A DNA stretch of 5,839 bases from DUAG01 sp046756865 (GCA_046756865.1 JBHHXE010000120.1:1-5839); one strand, 5' to 3'. Shown: positions 1 through 5,354, counted from the stretch's first letter. The notes: generated from the sequence alone by a model not told the origin. Program-made: numbers and translations.

Positions 1-28
1 CCGCGCCTACGTAAGTCATACCCTCCAT
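1..28 (-). CDS. atpE: ATP synthase F0 subunit c, N-terminal start only (partial)
   Basis: Only the first nine codons are present and the gene runs off the left edge. They read M-E-G-M-T-Y-V-G-A, followed by a partial codon. The identification rests on position: this is the next minus-strand gene after atpB, where atpE is expected. A Gly/Ala-rich beginning is also typical of the c-ring proteolipid. The start is well supported because AAGGAGG lies at 37-43, 8 bases before the ATG, and the other nearby ATG (34-36) hits a stop within seven codons. The product would form the membrane ring that carries protons or sodium ions past subunit a. The ion-binding Glu/Asp lies outside the window, so the coupling ion cannot be read here. 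Confidence 0.75.
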
Positions 29-91
29 GCTCTCATCCTCCTTATTAAAGTCAACTGCGAATTGTTATCAAATAGGCGCCCTCTGCGCCGA
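29..91 (-). promoter_or_regulatory. atpB-atpE intercistronic leader with hairpin and strong ribosome binding site
   Basis: This 63-base spacer separates atpB from atpE, whereas the earlier genes of the operon overlap. Right after the atpB stop lies an inverted repeat, GGCGC (75-79) and GCGCC (85-89), with a 5-base loop. An AT-rich stretch and the near-perfect Shine-Dalgarno AAGGAGG (37-43) follow. Subunit c is needed in about 8-17 copies per complex against one of subunit a. A spacer with its own strong ribosome site, and a hairpin that could set an mRNA processing end, fits that need. The hairpin is seen in the sequence; its role is inferred. Confidence 0.5.
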
Positions 92-847
92 TCAATGCTC
101 CATATGGATGGCCGCCGCAAAGTAGGTTGCCGTCAAAATGGAAAAAATAAAAGACTGGATCAATGCGACAAAAATCTCAAAAGCGCTCATAATCACCACA
201 CCCACGATGGGCAAGGGCGTCACGGGAACGCTTTTAAGCAAAATGATCAGGGATAAAAAGACCAGAATTACAATGTGACCCGCCAGCATGTTGGCAAACA
301 GCCGGATGGCCAGTGATAGCGGTTTGGCCAGTTGGCCGATAAATTCAATGGGGAGCATAAGCGGCAGTATCCAGGAAGGGACACCCGGAGGGACAAAACC
401 CTTAAGATACCCGATTAGACCATGCCGCTGCACCCCCACCCCCTGGACGGTTACAAAAACCATGATCGCCAGACCCGCAGTCACATTAATGTTTGCAACC
501 GGGGTGAAAGAACCGGGAATTAAGCCCAGAATGCTTGAGGTGAGTATAAAGAGGAAGAGCGTCGCGATGAAAGGGAAGATAAACCGCCCCTCTTCGCCGA
601 TCACCTTCAGGACGATCTCTTTCATCAGGAAATTTAGAACGGACTCCACAAGGTTCTGTTTCCCCTTGGGATAAAGCTTTCTCGTCCTTGCAGTCCAGGC
701 AAACAAAAGAAACACCACGGCGCCGGCGATCCAGGTCCAGATGACCGCCAGATTAATCGACATGTCGATCCCCGCGATATGGAGATCAAAGAGTGAGTGA
801 AGCTCGAAATGATGAAGTGGATCGATGCCCTCTGACTTTTCTGCCAT
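92..847 (-). CDS. atpB: ATP synthase F0 subunit a
   Basis: Subunit a forms the half-channels beside the c-ring of F-type ATP synthase in the inner membrane. The 251-residue protein is close to the usual length (E. coli 271) and has five or six hydrophobic segments. The signature block at about residues 174-191 carries the essential arginine, R182, within A-I-R-L-F-A-N-M, matching E. coli R210. The C-terminal helix has E224 and Q231 in A-F-E-I-F-V-A-L-I-Q-S-F, matching E. coli H245 and Q252. The residue equivalent to E. coli E219 is H191, so the E/H pair is exchanged, an arrangement also found in mitochondria and many bacteria. The ATG overlaps the upstream TGA by one base (TGATG) with a GAGGG ribosome site, so translation is probably coupled. 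Identification is secure. Confidence 0.97.
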   Translation of the reverse strand: MAEKSEGIDPLHHFELHSLFDLHIAGIDMSINLAVIWTWIAGAVVFLLFAWTARTRKLYPKGKQNLVESVLNFLMKEIVLKVIGEEGRFIFPFIATLFLFILTSSILGLIPGSFTPVANINVTAGLAIMVFVTVQGVGVQRHGLIGYLKGFVPPGVPSWILPLMLPIEFIGQLAKPLSLAIRLFANMLAGHIVILVFLSLIILLKSVPVTPLPIVGVVIMSAFEIFVALIQSFIFSILTATYFAAAIHMEH

Positions 848-1155
848 CAGTTTTCCCTCATGGGCTGGGTGCGCCGGTGCCAGACTTCATGCCAGAAGGC
901 CTTGGCTGCGGTTTGAAATAGAAAGAACGAAAAGACTATGACCAGGGTAAGGACCAGCCATGGAAGATCGATTGAAGTATGGCGCCCCAGAAGGTATAAA
1001 AGAAGGCCAAGCGCAGTCAATCTGAGCAGAAATCCACCGAGGGCAGATCGAAGTTCCGTGGCTTTGGACCGCTGTGATCCTTTAAAAGCAGTCATCTTCA
1101 GGAAATAGAAATAAAGCGCGCCCAAGATGCCGCCAATGAATAGCGATGCGATCAC
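847..1155 (-). CDS. AtpR/AtpI-like small membrane protein of the ATP synthase operon
   Basis: This 102-residue protein has three predicted membrane helices at about 2-21, 39-57 and 64-83, and a basic C-terminal tail (W-H-R-R at 92-95). The pattern G-G-I-L-G-A-L-Y-F in helix 1 and L-L-R-L-T-A-L-G with R45 inside helix 2 resembles AtpR of N-ATPase operons. AtpR has three helices and conserved membrane arginines thought to meet the c-subunit carboxylate. The alternative is ATP synthase subunit I (AtpI), a c-ring assembly factor usually predicted to have four helices. The gene lies between the AtpQ/AtpZ-like gene and atpB, as AtpR/AtpI genes do. It starts with GTG, overlapping the previous stop as GTGA, with AAGGAG at 1167-1172. 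It probably helps assemble or deliver ions to the c-ring; the subfamily is not certain. Confidence 0.75.
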   Translation of the reverse strand: MIASLFIGGILGALYFYFLKMTAFKGSQRSKATELRSALGGFLLRLTALGLLLYLLGRHTSIDLPWLVLTLVIVFSFFLFQTAAKAFWHEVWHRRTQPMREN

Positions 1156-1430
1156 TCTTTATTCTTCTCCTTTTTCAGGATCTGCTCAGCGGCAATGAGC
1201 CGGACGATATTCAGAAAACCCGCCGCGGCCCCAAAAATAAACCCGAGCAACAAAAGCCAAGGCTTTGTGCCCAGCCAGCGATCCAGGCTATTGCCGCCCC
1301 AAGTCCCAATTAATACAGAAACCACCATCTCGATGCCGAGATTTGTATATCGGCGGAGTAGATGCCAAGTGCTATCCCGATTTTTTTCAGGCTTCAAGGA
1401 TACCCCGGAGGGAAACCGGCAAAGACTCAC
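1152..1430 (-). CDS. AtpQ/AtpZ-like protein (ATP synthase gene 1 family)
   Basis: This is a small two-helix membrane protein of up to 92 residues, first gene of the F0 operon. After a hydrophilic N-terminus it has helices at about 31-48 and 57-80. They are joined by the family hallmark L-D-R-W-L-G-T-K-P-W-L-L-L-L-G (49-63) and followed by F-G-A-A-A-G-F-L-N, then a lysine-rich tail. Members of this family (AtpZ, AtpQ, 'ATPase gene 1') precede atpI/atpR and atpB in many operons and are implicated in F0 assembly or ion uptake (AtpZ with AtpI in Mg2+/Ca2+ transport). The start is doubtful. The GTG at 1430 has no clear ribosome site and lies about 8 bases after the predicted transcription start. 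An in-frame stop at 1440-1442 excludes a longer protein. TTG at codon 12 or ATG at codon 35 are shorter options. Confidence 0.75.
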   Translation of the reverse strand: MSLCRFPSGVSLKPEKNRDSTWHLLRRYTNLGIEMVVSVLIGTWGGNSLDRWLGTKPWLLLLGFIFGAAAGFLNIVRLIAAEQILKKEKNKE

Positions 1431-1444
1431 AACAAACGATCACT

Positions 1445-1472
1445 TCTATCACATCCTATGAATCCTTGTCAA
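1445..1472 (-). promoter_or_regulatory. Candidate sigma70 promoter of the atp F0 operon
   Basis: Read on the minus strand, a perfect -35 box TTGACA (1472-1467) is followed by a 16-base spacer and GATAGA (1450-1445). GATAGA matches TATAAT at 3 of 6 positions but has an extended TGT directly before it. Transcription would begin near 1437-1439. The position directly upstream of the first F0 gene supports it. The weak -10 and the almost absent leader are the reservations. Confidence 0.45.
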
Positions 1473-1506
1473 TCAACATGGACCATTTTCTTTAAAATAT
1501 TATGGC

Positions 1507-1911
1507 TTACCACCCTTTGAGTACCTGTCGCACTTTCTCAATATCCTCTTCGTCACACCAGACATAGGCGGAATACCGGGACCCAAAGCCCATTCCATCG
1601 ACAGAATACAGGTTGATGCCCTCCTGCGCAATCCGATCGAGCGTATCGGCGAGTGCACCCGCCCTGTCTTCTCCGCAGAGGTGGAAACAGCTCCCTTCTT
1701 TCAGGGACCAGCCGGAATTTTTTATCGATTTTTTGAAGGCATGCGGGTCACGGGGAATCGCGATGATTTCCGCGTTACCCCGCCCGGTCCCAAAACACCA
1801 TACTCCGGCCAGATTGATTTCATCTTCTGCCATTCGTTTTGAAAATCGCGCCAACTGGCCGGGCCGGTCTTCCGTGCCAATGACAAAATAAGTTGCTCTT
1901 GTGATGTCCAT
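1507..1911 (-). CDS. Tandem ACT-domain protein (putative amino-acid-sensing regulator)
   Basis: The 134-residue protein is made of two ACT domains and nothing else, at about residues 7-65 and 74-134. Each opens with a beta strand followed by the ligand-loop motif: E-D-R-P-G-Q-L (14-20), then E-D-R-A-G-A-L (81-87). Each then has a helix and a second strand (I-N-L-A-G-V and I-N-L-Y-S-V). ACT domains bind amino acids or other small molecules, usually at domain interfaces. Stand-alone tandem ACT proteins are probable sensors, but no target is visible here. It has no membrane segment or signal peptide, so it should be cytoplasmic. GGAG lies 6 bases before the ATG. A possible -10 TATAAA is at 1968-1963, with no convincing -35. 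It lies 76 bases upstream of the atp operon on the same strand; a functional link is not shown. Confidence 0.85.
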   Translation of the reverse strand: MDITRATYFVIGTEDRPGQLARFSKRMAEDEINLAGVWCFGTGRGNAEIIAIPRDPHAFKKSIKNSGWSLKEGSCFHLCGEDRAGALADTLDRIAQEGINLYSVDGMGFGSRYSAYVWCDEEDIEKVRQVLKGW

Positions 1912-1993
1912 CCCTCACTCCATCCTTTGTCAGCAATTTTCTTTAATGTGATGCACACTCTGTTTATATCCTTGAGAAAACAGCCCAAAACCC

Positions 1994-2021
1994 CTGACAA
2001 AATAACGAAATTGCCCATAAA
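1994..2021 (+). promoter_or_regulatory. Candidate promoter for the ttuB-ttuA-trmI cassette
   Basis: CTGACA (1994-1999, 5 of 6 to the -35 consensus), a 16-base spacer and CATAAA (2016-2021, 4 of 6 to the -10) would start transcription near 2028. That gives a leader of about 50 bases. A second possibility is TTGCCC (2011-2016) with TAGAAT (2032-2037), but its 15-base spacer is short. The region lies between divergent genes, so a plus-strand promoter is expected here. The exact boxes are uncertain. Confidence 0.35.
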
Positions 2022-2039
2022 ATGCAACGCTTAGAATGG

Positions 2040-2073
2040 CTCCTTCCGTCTTGGGCTTTTACATGGAAGGGAG
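2040..2073 (+). promoter_or_regulatory. Leader hairpin covering the Shine-Dalgarno site of the ttuB-like gene
   Basis: CTCCTTCC (2040-2047) can pair with GGAAGGGAG (2065-2073) with one bulged G at 2069. A G-T and a T-A pair (2048-2049 with 2063-2064) extend the stem to about ten pairs, closing a 13-base loop. The 3' arm contains AAGGGAG, the only good ribosome site upstream of the first gene (TTG at 2080). Folding would therefore block initiation at that TTG. This could be a translational switch. No T-run follows the stem, so it is not an intrinsic terminator. The pairing is seen in the sequence; the regulation is inferred. Confidence 0.4.
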
Positions 2074-2079
2074 AATAAA

Positions 2080-2310
2080 TTGCATTTCAGATGGGATTCG
2101 ACTATCATGCCTTCCATGAAAATCAAGCTTTATCATCCCCTCAGAGAAATCTCCTTGAGGGGCCCCAGGGAAGCCGCTTTTATTTTAAAGGAATTGAATC
2201 TCCCCAGAGAGGCCTACCTCGTCATCTGTGAGGAAGCCTTGGTTCCGGAAGACGCAATCCTCTCTGATGAGGCGGAAGTTGAGATTCGTCCGGTCATTTC
2301 AGGGGGGTGA
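2080..2310 (+). CDS. Ubiquitin-like sulfur carrier protein, TtuB/ThiS/MoaD type
   Basis: This is a small beta-grasp protein ending in I-S-G-G. The free C-terminal Gly-Gly is where the family is adenylated and converted to a thiocarboxylate by an E1-like enzyme. Its partner is immediately downstream: the stop overlaps the ttuA frame as GTGA, and TtuB is the sulfur donor for TtuA in Thermus. The core runs from M-K-I-K-L-Y-H-P to E-V-E-I-R-P-V. The start is open. TTG at 2080 (76 residues) has the best ribosome site (AAGGGAG, 6-base gap). ATG at 2107 or 2116 gives 67 or 64 residues, closer to the usual family length, but has a poor site. MoaD or ThiS are alternatives on sequence alone; the neighbour argues for TtuB. 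No E1-like activating enzyme is encoded in this window. Confidence 0.82.
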   Translation: MHFRWDSTIMPSMKIKLYHPLREISLRGPREAAFILKELNLPREAYLVICEEALVPEDAILSDEAEVEIRPVISGG

Positions 2311-2324
2311 GGGTCTATCCCGAA

Positions 2325-3218
2325 ATGAAATGTCGTCGTTGCAAAAATCCGGCAGTGATCAAGATGACGCGGCACAACACCGCGTATTGCGGTTTCTGTT
2401 TTCAGTTCTACATCTATGATCAGGTCAGACGGGCTCTCACTGAATACAAGATGCTGAAAAAAAAAGAGCCGGTCCTTGTGGCCGTTTCAGGAGGAAAGGA
2501 TTCGCTCGCGCTCTGGGATATACTCATCAAGCTTGGCTACCCTGCGGTGGGGCTCCACCTGAACCTCGGCATTGGCGCTTATTCAGAGGCCTCACAAAAC
2601 AAGGTTGAAACCTTTGCCCGCTCAAAAAATCTGCAGCTGATCACGCACGCCTATCAGGAGGCCCATGGCCTTGGCGTGGTGGACATTGCGCGGGAAACCG
2701 CCCGTCCCGCCTGCTCGGCCTGCGGAACGATGAAACGCTACCATTTCAACCGCATCGCGAGAGAAAATGGCTTTGCAGTAGTCGCAACCGGACACAATCT
2801 TGATGATGAAGCGGCCAGGCTTATGGGCAATGTGCTCCAGTGGCAGGAACATTATCTTCAGAAACAATCCCCGGCCCTCTCAGCAAAAGACGGGAAGTGG
2901 GCCAAAAAAATCAGACCGCTTTACCGTCTGACAGAGCGCGAGATTGCGGCCTATGCGGTGATCACGCGGATTGATTATATTGTTGAGGAGTGTCCAATGT
3001 CGAAAGGGGCCAAAATGTTTCTCTACAAAGAGGCCTTGAATAAATTGGAGGAGGCCTCCCCGGGGACAAAGCATCGATTTTATCTCGGATTTCTTCAGAA
3101 GAAGAAAGAGATCCTTTCCCCCCAGGAAGAGAACAACCAATGCTGCCAATCCTGCGGACAACCGACCCGGGGAGAGTCCTGCAGTTATTGCCGCCTAATG
3201 GAACGGGTGGCCACTTGA
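2325..3218 (+). CDS. ttuA: tRNA 2-thiouridine(54) synthetase, TtuA family
   Basis: TtuA-type enzymes adenylate tRNA and replace O2 of uridine/ribothymidine 54 in the T loop with sulfur, using an oxygen-sensitive [4Fe-4S] cluster. Numbered from the ATG at 2325 (297 residues), the parts appear in family order. The N-terminal zinc finger is C3-x2-C6 and C22-x2-C25, and the PP-loop is S-G-G-K-D-S at 55-60. Cluster cysteines are C130 and C133 (C-S-A-C) and C223 (E-C-P), at or within one residue of Thermus TtuA. G-H-N-L-D-D-E follows at 156-162, and the C-terminal finger is C274/C277 and C286/C289. A GTG at 2307, overlapping the upstream stop, would add six residues. The ATG is preferred because the zinc finger then starts at residue 3 as in Thermus. 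TtcA (s2C32) and Ncs6 are relatives, but the double zinc fingers favour TtuA. Confidence 0.93.
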   Translation: MKCRRCKNPAVIKMTRHNTAYCGFCFQFYIYDQVRRALTEYKMLKKKEPVLVAVSGGKDSLALWDILIKLGYPAVGLHLNLGIGAYSEASQNKVETFARSKNLQLITHAYQEAHGLGVVDIARETARPACSACGTMKRYHFNRIARENGFAVVATGHNLDDEAARLMGNVLQWQEHYLQKQSPALSAKDGKWAKKIRPLYRLTEREIAAYAVITRIDYIVEECPMSKGAKMFLYKEALNKLEEASPGTKHRFYLGFLQKKKEILSPQEENNQCCQSCGQPTRGESCSYCRLMERVAT

Positions 3219-4000
3219 GAATCCTTGCTTCCGGAGACCTTATCCACCTGATCAATCATAAGGGACAGGCCTATCCACTCAAGCTGAAAACCGGGGCAAG
3301 CTTTGGTTTCAGCGGGGAAAAAATTCTCCATGATGACATCATCGGTCAGGAAGACGGGACCGAGGTCACCTTCTCCAGAGGAACCCGTTTTCTGGCCTTC
3401 AAGCCAACAATGGCCGAATTCACCCTCCATATGCCTCGCGGAGCGCAGATTCTTTATCCAAAAGATCTGGCCCTGATTCCTGTCTGGGCAGACGTCTATC
3501 CTGGGGCAACCATCATCGAAGCCGGCATCGGTTCGGGCGCACTGACACTCTTCCTCCTTCAGGCTGTCGGAGAAAAAGGTAGGGTGATCAGTTATGAGAT
3601 CCGGGATGACTTTGCCCGCCGGGCAACGGCCAATATCGAGACCTTCATGGGGAAGTCCCTCACACAAGAGCGCTTGCTGCTCCGCGAGAAAAACATTTAT
3701 GAGGGGATTTTAGAAGAATCGGTAGACCGCATCATCCTCGATCTACCGGAACCTTACAAAGTCGTCCCCCATGCAGCATCATCCCTCCGTTCAGGGGGAA
3801 TCTTCCTTTCTTTTCTCCCAACCGTTCCCCAAGTCGAACGGGTTATTGAATCCTTAAGACGGGCTAAAGTCTTTGAATCGATCGAAACTTTTGAAACCCT
3901 GCTTCGGCCGTGGAATATTAACGGGAGAAGCGTCCGTCCCAGCCTCCGGATGGTCGGACATTCCGGCTTTATCACCACTGCGAGGCGTGTGAAACGTTGA
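3215..4000 (+). CDS. trmI: tRNA (adenine-N1)-methyltransferase, TrmI family (m1A58)
   Basis: This SAM-dependent enzyme methylates N1 of adenine 58 in the tRNA T loop. Numbered from TTG at 3215 (261 residues), a small beta domain (about 1-70) precedes H-M-P-R-G-A-Q-I-L-Y-P-K-D (72-84), a TrmI hallmark. The Rossmann fold then shows motif I E-A-G-I-G-S-G-A-L-T (102-111), the ribose-binding acidic residue in S-Y-E (126-128), and D176 in I-L-D-L-P-E-P-Y, matching the family's I/L-D-x-x-x-P-W active-site motif. The C-terminal G-H-S-G-F (248-252) is also conserved. TTG at 3215 overlaps the ttuA stop as TTGA and gives the family length. An in-frame ATG at 3140 has a fair ribosome site but would add 25 residues read from the ttuA zinc-finger coding sequence. 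TrmI is a homotetramer in other bacteria. Confidence 0.92.
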   Translation: MRILASGDLIHLINHKGQAYPLKLKTGASFGFSGEKILHDDIIGQEDGTEVTFSRGTRFLAFKPTMAEFTLHMPRGAQILYPKDLALIPVWADVYPGATIIEAGIGSGALTLFLLQAVGEKGRVISYEIRDDFARRATANIETFMGKSLTQERLLLREKNIYEGILEESVDRIILDLPEPYKVVPHAASSLRSGGIFLSFLPTVPQVERVIESLRRAKVFESIETFETLLRPWNINGRSVRPSLRMVGHSGFITTARRVKR

Positions 4001-4039
4001 TCAGAAAAAACCCTTGTCGTTACCCCAATACAACCCACT

Positions 4040-4044
4040 GGAGG
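4040..4044 (+). promoter_or_regulatory. Ribosome binding site of the ferritin gene
   Basis: GGAGG lies 7 bases before the ferritin ATG at 4052, the strongest plus-strand site in the window. No convincing promoter is seen in the 51 bases after trmI. Ferritin is therefore either read through from the tRNA-modification genes or driven by a promoter that lacks recognisable consensus boxes. No Fur box was recognised by eye. Confidence 0.6.
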
Positions 4045-4051
4045 ATAGACC

Positions 4052-4549
4052 ATGCTGAATAAAGACCAAATTGACCGCTTGAACGCTCAAATCGCCGGAG
4101 AGGCTTATACCTCCAGAATGTTTTTGTCGATGTCCTGCTGGGCCCTGGGTAAAGGTTTAAAAGGAATTGGGGCTTTCTTCAAAGATCACCATGAATCCGA
4201 AGAAGAACATATGCACACACTCATGGATTACCTGATCCAAACCGGGGGAAAGGTCAAGGTCGGACCGGTTGAAGCGCCTCCTGAAGAATTTACAGGTGTC
4301 CGCGCTGCATTTCAAATCGCTCTGGAAAGGGAGGTCAGTGTATCGAAGGAGATCACAAAGATGGTAGACCTCTTCCTTCAGGAAAAAGATTATTCGACAT
4401 TTACATTCCTTCAAACTTTTGTTGCAGAGCAGCACGAAGAAGACCACCTGTTTAGGATGATCCTTGAAAAAATTGATTTGATCGGAGACGATAACCAGGG
4501 GATTTTCTGGATCGACAAAGAAATTTCCAACCTTGCAAACCCTAAATAG
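4052..4549 (+). CDS. ftnA: Non-heme ferritin, FtnA type
   Basis: The product is a cytoplasmic iron-storage protein forming 24-subunit cages that oxidise Fe(II) and store ferric mineral. The 165 residues match E. coli FtnA (165) almost without gaps. The ferroxidase ligands are all present at identical positions: E17, E50, H53, E94, Q127 and E130. The C-terminal F-W-I-D-K-E-I-S is also FtnA-like. Two positions that are conserved in E. coli FtnA differ: the tyrosine next to the site (Y24) is F24, and the third-iron-site ligand E49 is S49, while E126 and E129 are kept. No heme-binding Met of the bacterioferritin type is evident (L52-equivalent positions are acidic), so bacterioferritin is unlikely. 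The gene lies 51 bases after trmI on the same strand. Confidence 0.95.
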   Translation: MLNKDQIDRLNAQIAGEAYTSRMFLSMSCWALGKGLKGIGAFFKDHHESEEEHMHTLMDYLIQTGGKVKVGPVEAPPEEFTGVRAAFQIALEREVSVSKEITKMVDLFLQEKDYSTFTFLQTFVAEQHEEDHLFRMILEKIDLIGDDNQGIFWIDKEISNLANPK

Positions 4550-4554
4550 GCATT

Positions 4555-5193
4555 GTGGGCATCGAAACGAGGCTTCAAGCCCCAAGCCCCATGGCAGGGG
4601 TAAGCGACCTTGTCTTTGATGTTGGACGGGTCCTGGTCGATTTTGGTTATCGTGATCTTTTTACCTTTTTAGGCAACCATGGGGCCGAGATTAAAGGTAT
4701 AAAAGATTTCGTAAAAAAAACCGATCTTCTTTTGTATGAGTATGGACGTCTCTCGGATGAAAAGTTCATCAACAATATCCGGGACCTGCTCCATCAACCC
4801 GTAGACCGAAACCTGCTCATTGAAAAATGGGTTCATATTTTCAAACCGATTCATGAGATGCAGGCCCTTGCCCTAACACTCAAAAAAAGGTTCGGCGTTT
4901 ACCTCCTCAGCAATACCAGTGCCCTCCACTGGGACTATCTCTTAAAGGAATGCTGACTTGAGGAAATCAGTGATGGAGCTCTGGCTTCTTTTGAAGTCGA
5001 TTCGGTAAAACCGGAGCCAAAAATTTTTCACGAGGCGGAGAAACGCTTTAATTTGAGGCCGGAAACAACCCTTTTTATTGACGACCTTGAGGCAAATGTA
5101 GCGGGTGCCACCGCCTGTGGTTGGCAGGGAATACACCATAAGGGTGTTGTCAGCACCCGGAGAAAACTCACAACACTCATTGCGGATCTGTAA
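4555..5193 (+). pseudogene. YihX-like HAD hydrolase interrupted by an in-frame TGA
   Basis: A haloacid-dehalogenase phosphatase of the HAD-IA class (YihX-like, DxG-type motif I) runs for 213 codons in one frame, but codon 134 (4954-4956) is TGA. Before it lie motif I F-D-V-G-R-V-L-V-D (nucleophile D22) and motif II L-L-S-N-T (S119). After it the same frame continues with L-E-E-I-S-D-G, motif III V-K-P-E-P, motif IV F-I-D-D-L-E-A-N and a natural TAA. Stopping at the TGA removes motifs III and IV, which are needed for catalysis, and no in-frame restart with a ribosome site is seen. YihX (about 199 residues) dephosphorylates small phosphosugars; the substrate here is unknown. Start choice is weak: GTG at 4555, 5 bases after ferritin, or ATG at 4591. 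Recent nonsense mutation, sequencing error and Sec insertion are the options. Confidence 0.8.
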
Positions 5194-5325
5194 CTGCTCG
5201 GCACGCCCGTCTGTTCCTCCATGACAGTATTGCCGGGGTGCTCTTTGCCCCACCTCGTGTTACCGCACTCAGGGCGTCTACTCCCCCCGCCTTGTCCCGG
5301 AAACACCTCCATGTGCGCTGCGCTC
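5194..5325. other. Unassigned stretch between the HAD frame and the insertion sequence
   Basis: These 130 bases hold no gene I can support. Open frames on either strand are short and low-complexity in sequence. The base composition (C-rich on the plus strand) differs from the neighbouring genes. It contains a GGGG and CCCC pair around 5235-5251 without a following T-run, so no intrinsic terminator is evident for the ferritin-HAD unit. It may be debris of an older insertion. Confidence 0.35.
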
Positions 5326-5354
5326 CTAAGTAGTCGTCCCTGAAAAAGCCGAAA

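Noticed and set aside
44..71. Possible promoter for atpE on the minus strand: TTGATA, 16-base spacer, TTTAAT
   Set aside because: The boxes match 5 of 6 each, but transcription would begin at about base 37, within the AAGGAGG ribosome site, leaving atpE without it.
1722..2027. Minus-strand open frame of 101 codons across the start of the ACT gene and the intergenic region
   Set aside because: It overlaps the well-supported ACT gene in another frame and shows no recognisable domain.
1982..2057. Inverted repeat AGCCCAA and TTGGGCT as a long leader stem or operator
   Set aside because: There are only seven pairs, 62 bases apart, and the left arm lies upstream of the predicted transcription start.
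2063..2119. An 18-codon leader reading frame starting at ATG 2063 whose TGA overlaps the ATG at 2116
   Set aside because: It has no ribosome site and no telling composition, such as repeated codons for one amino acid. The overlap is probably chance.
3185..3667. Minus-strand open frame of 160 codons opposite trmI
   Set aside because: It is antisense to a conserved TrmI frame, and its cysteine/proline-rich translation has no family features.
5028..5312. Minus-strand open frame of 94 codons over the HAD C-terminus and the unassigned stretch
   Set aside because: Half of it is antisense to the conserved HAD motifs and the rest is low-information; no domain is recognised.
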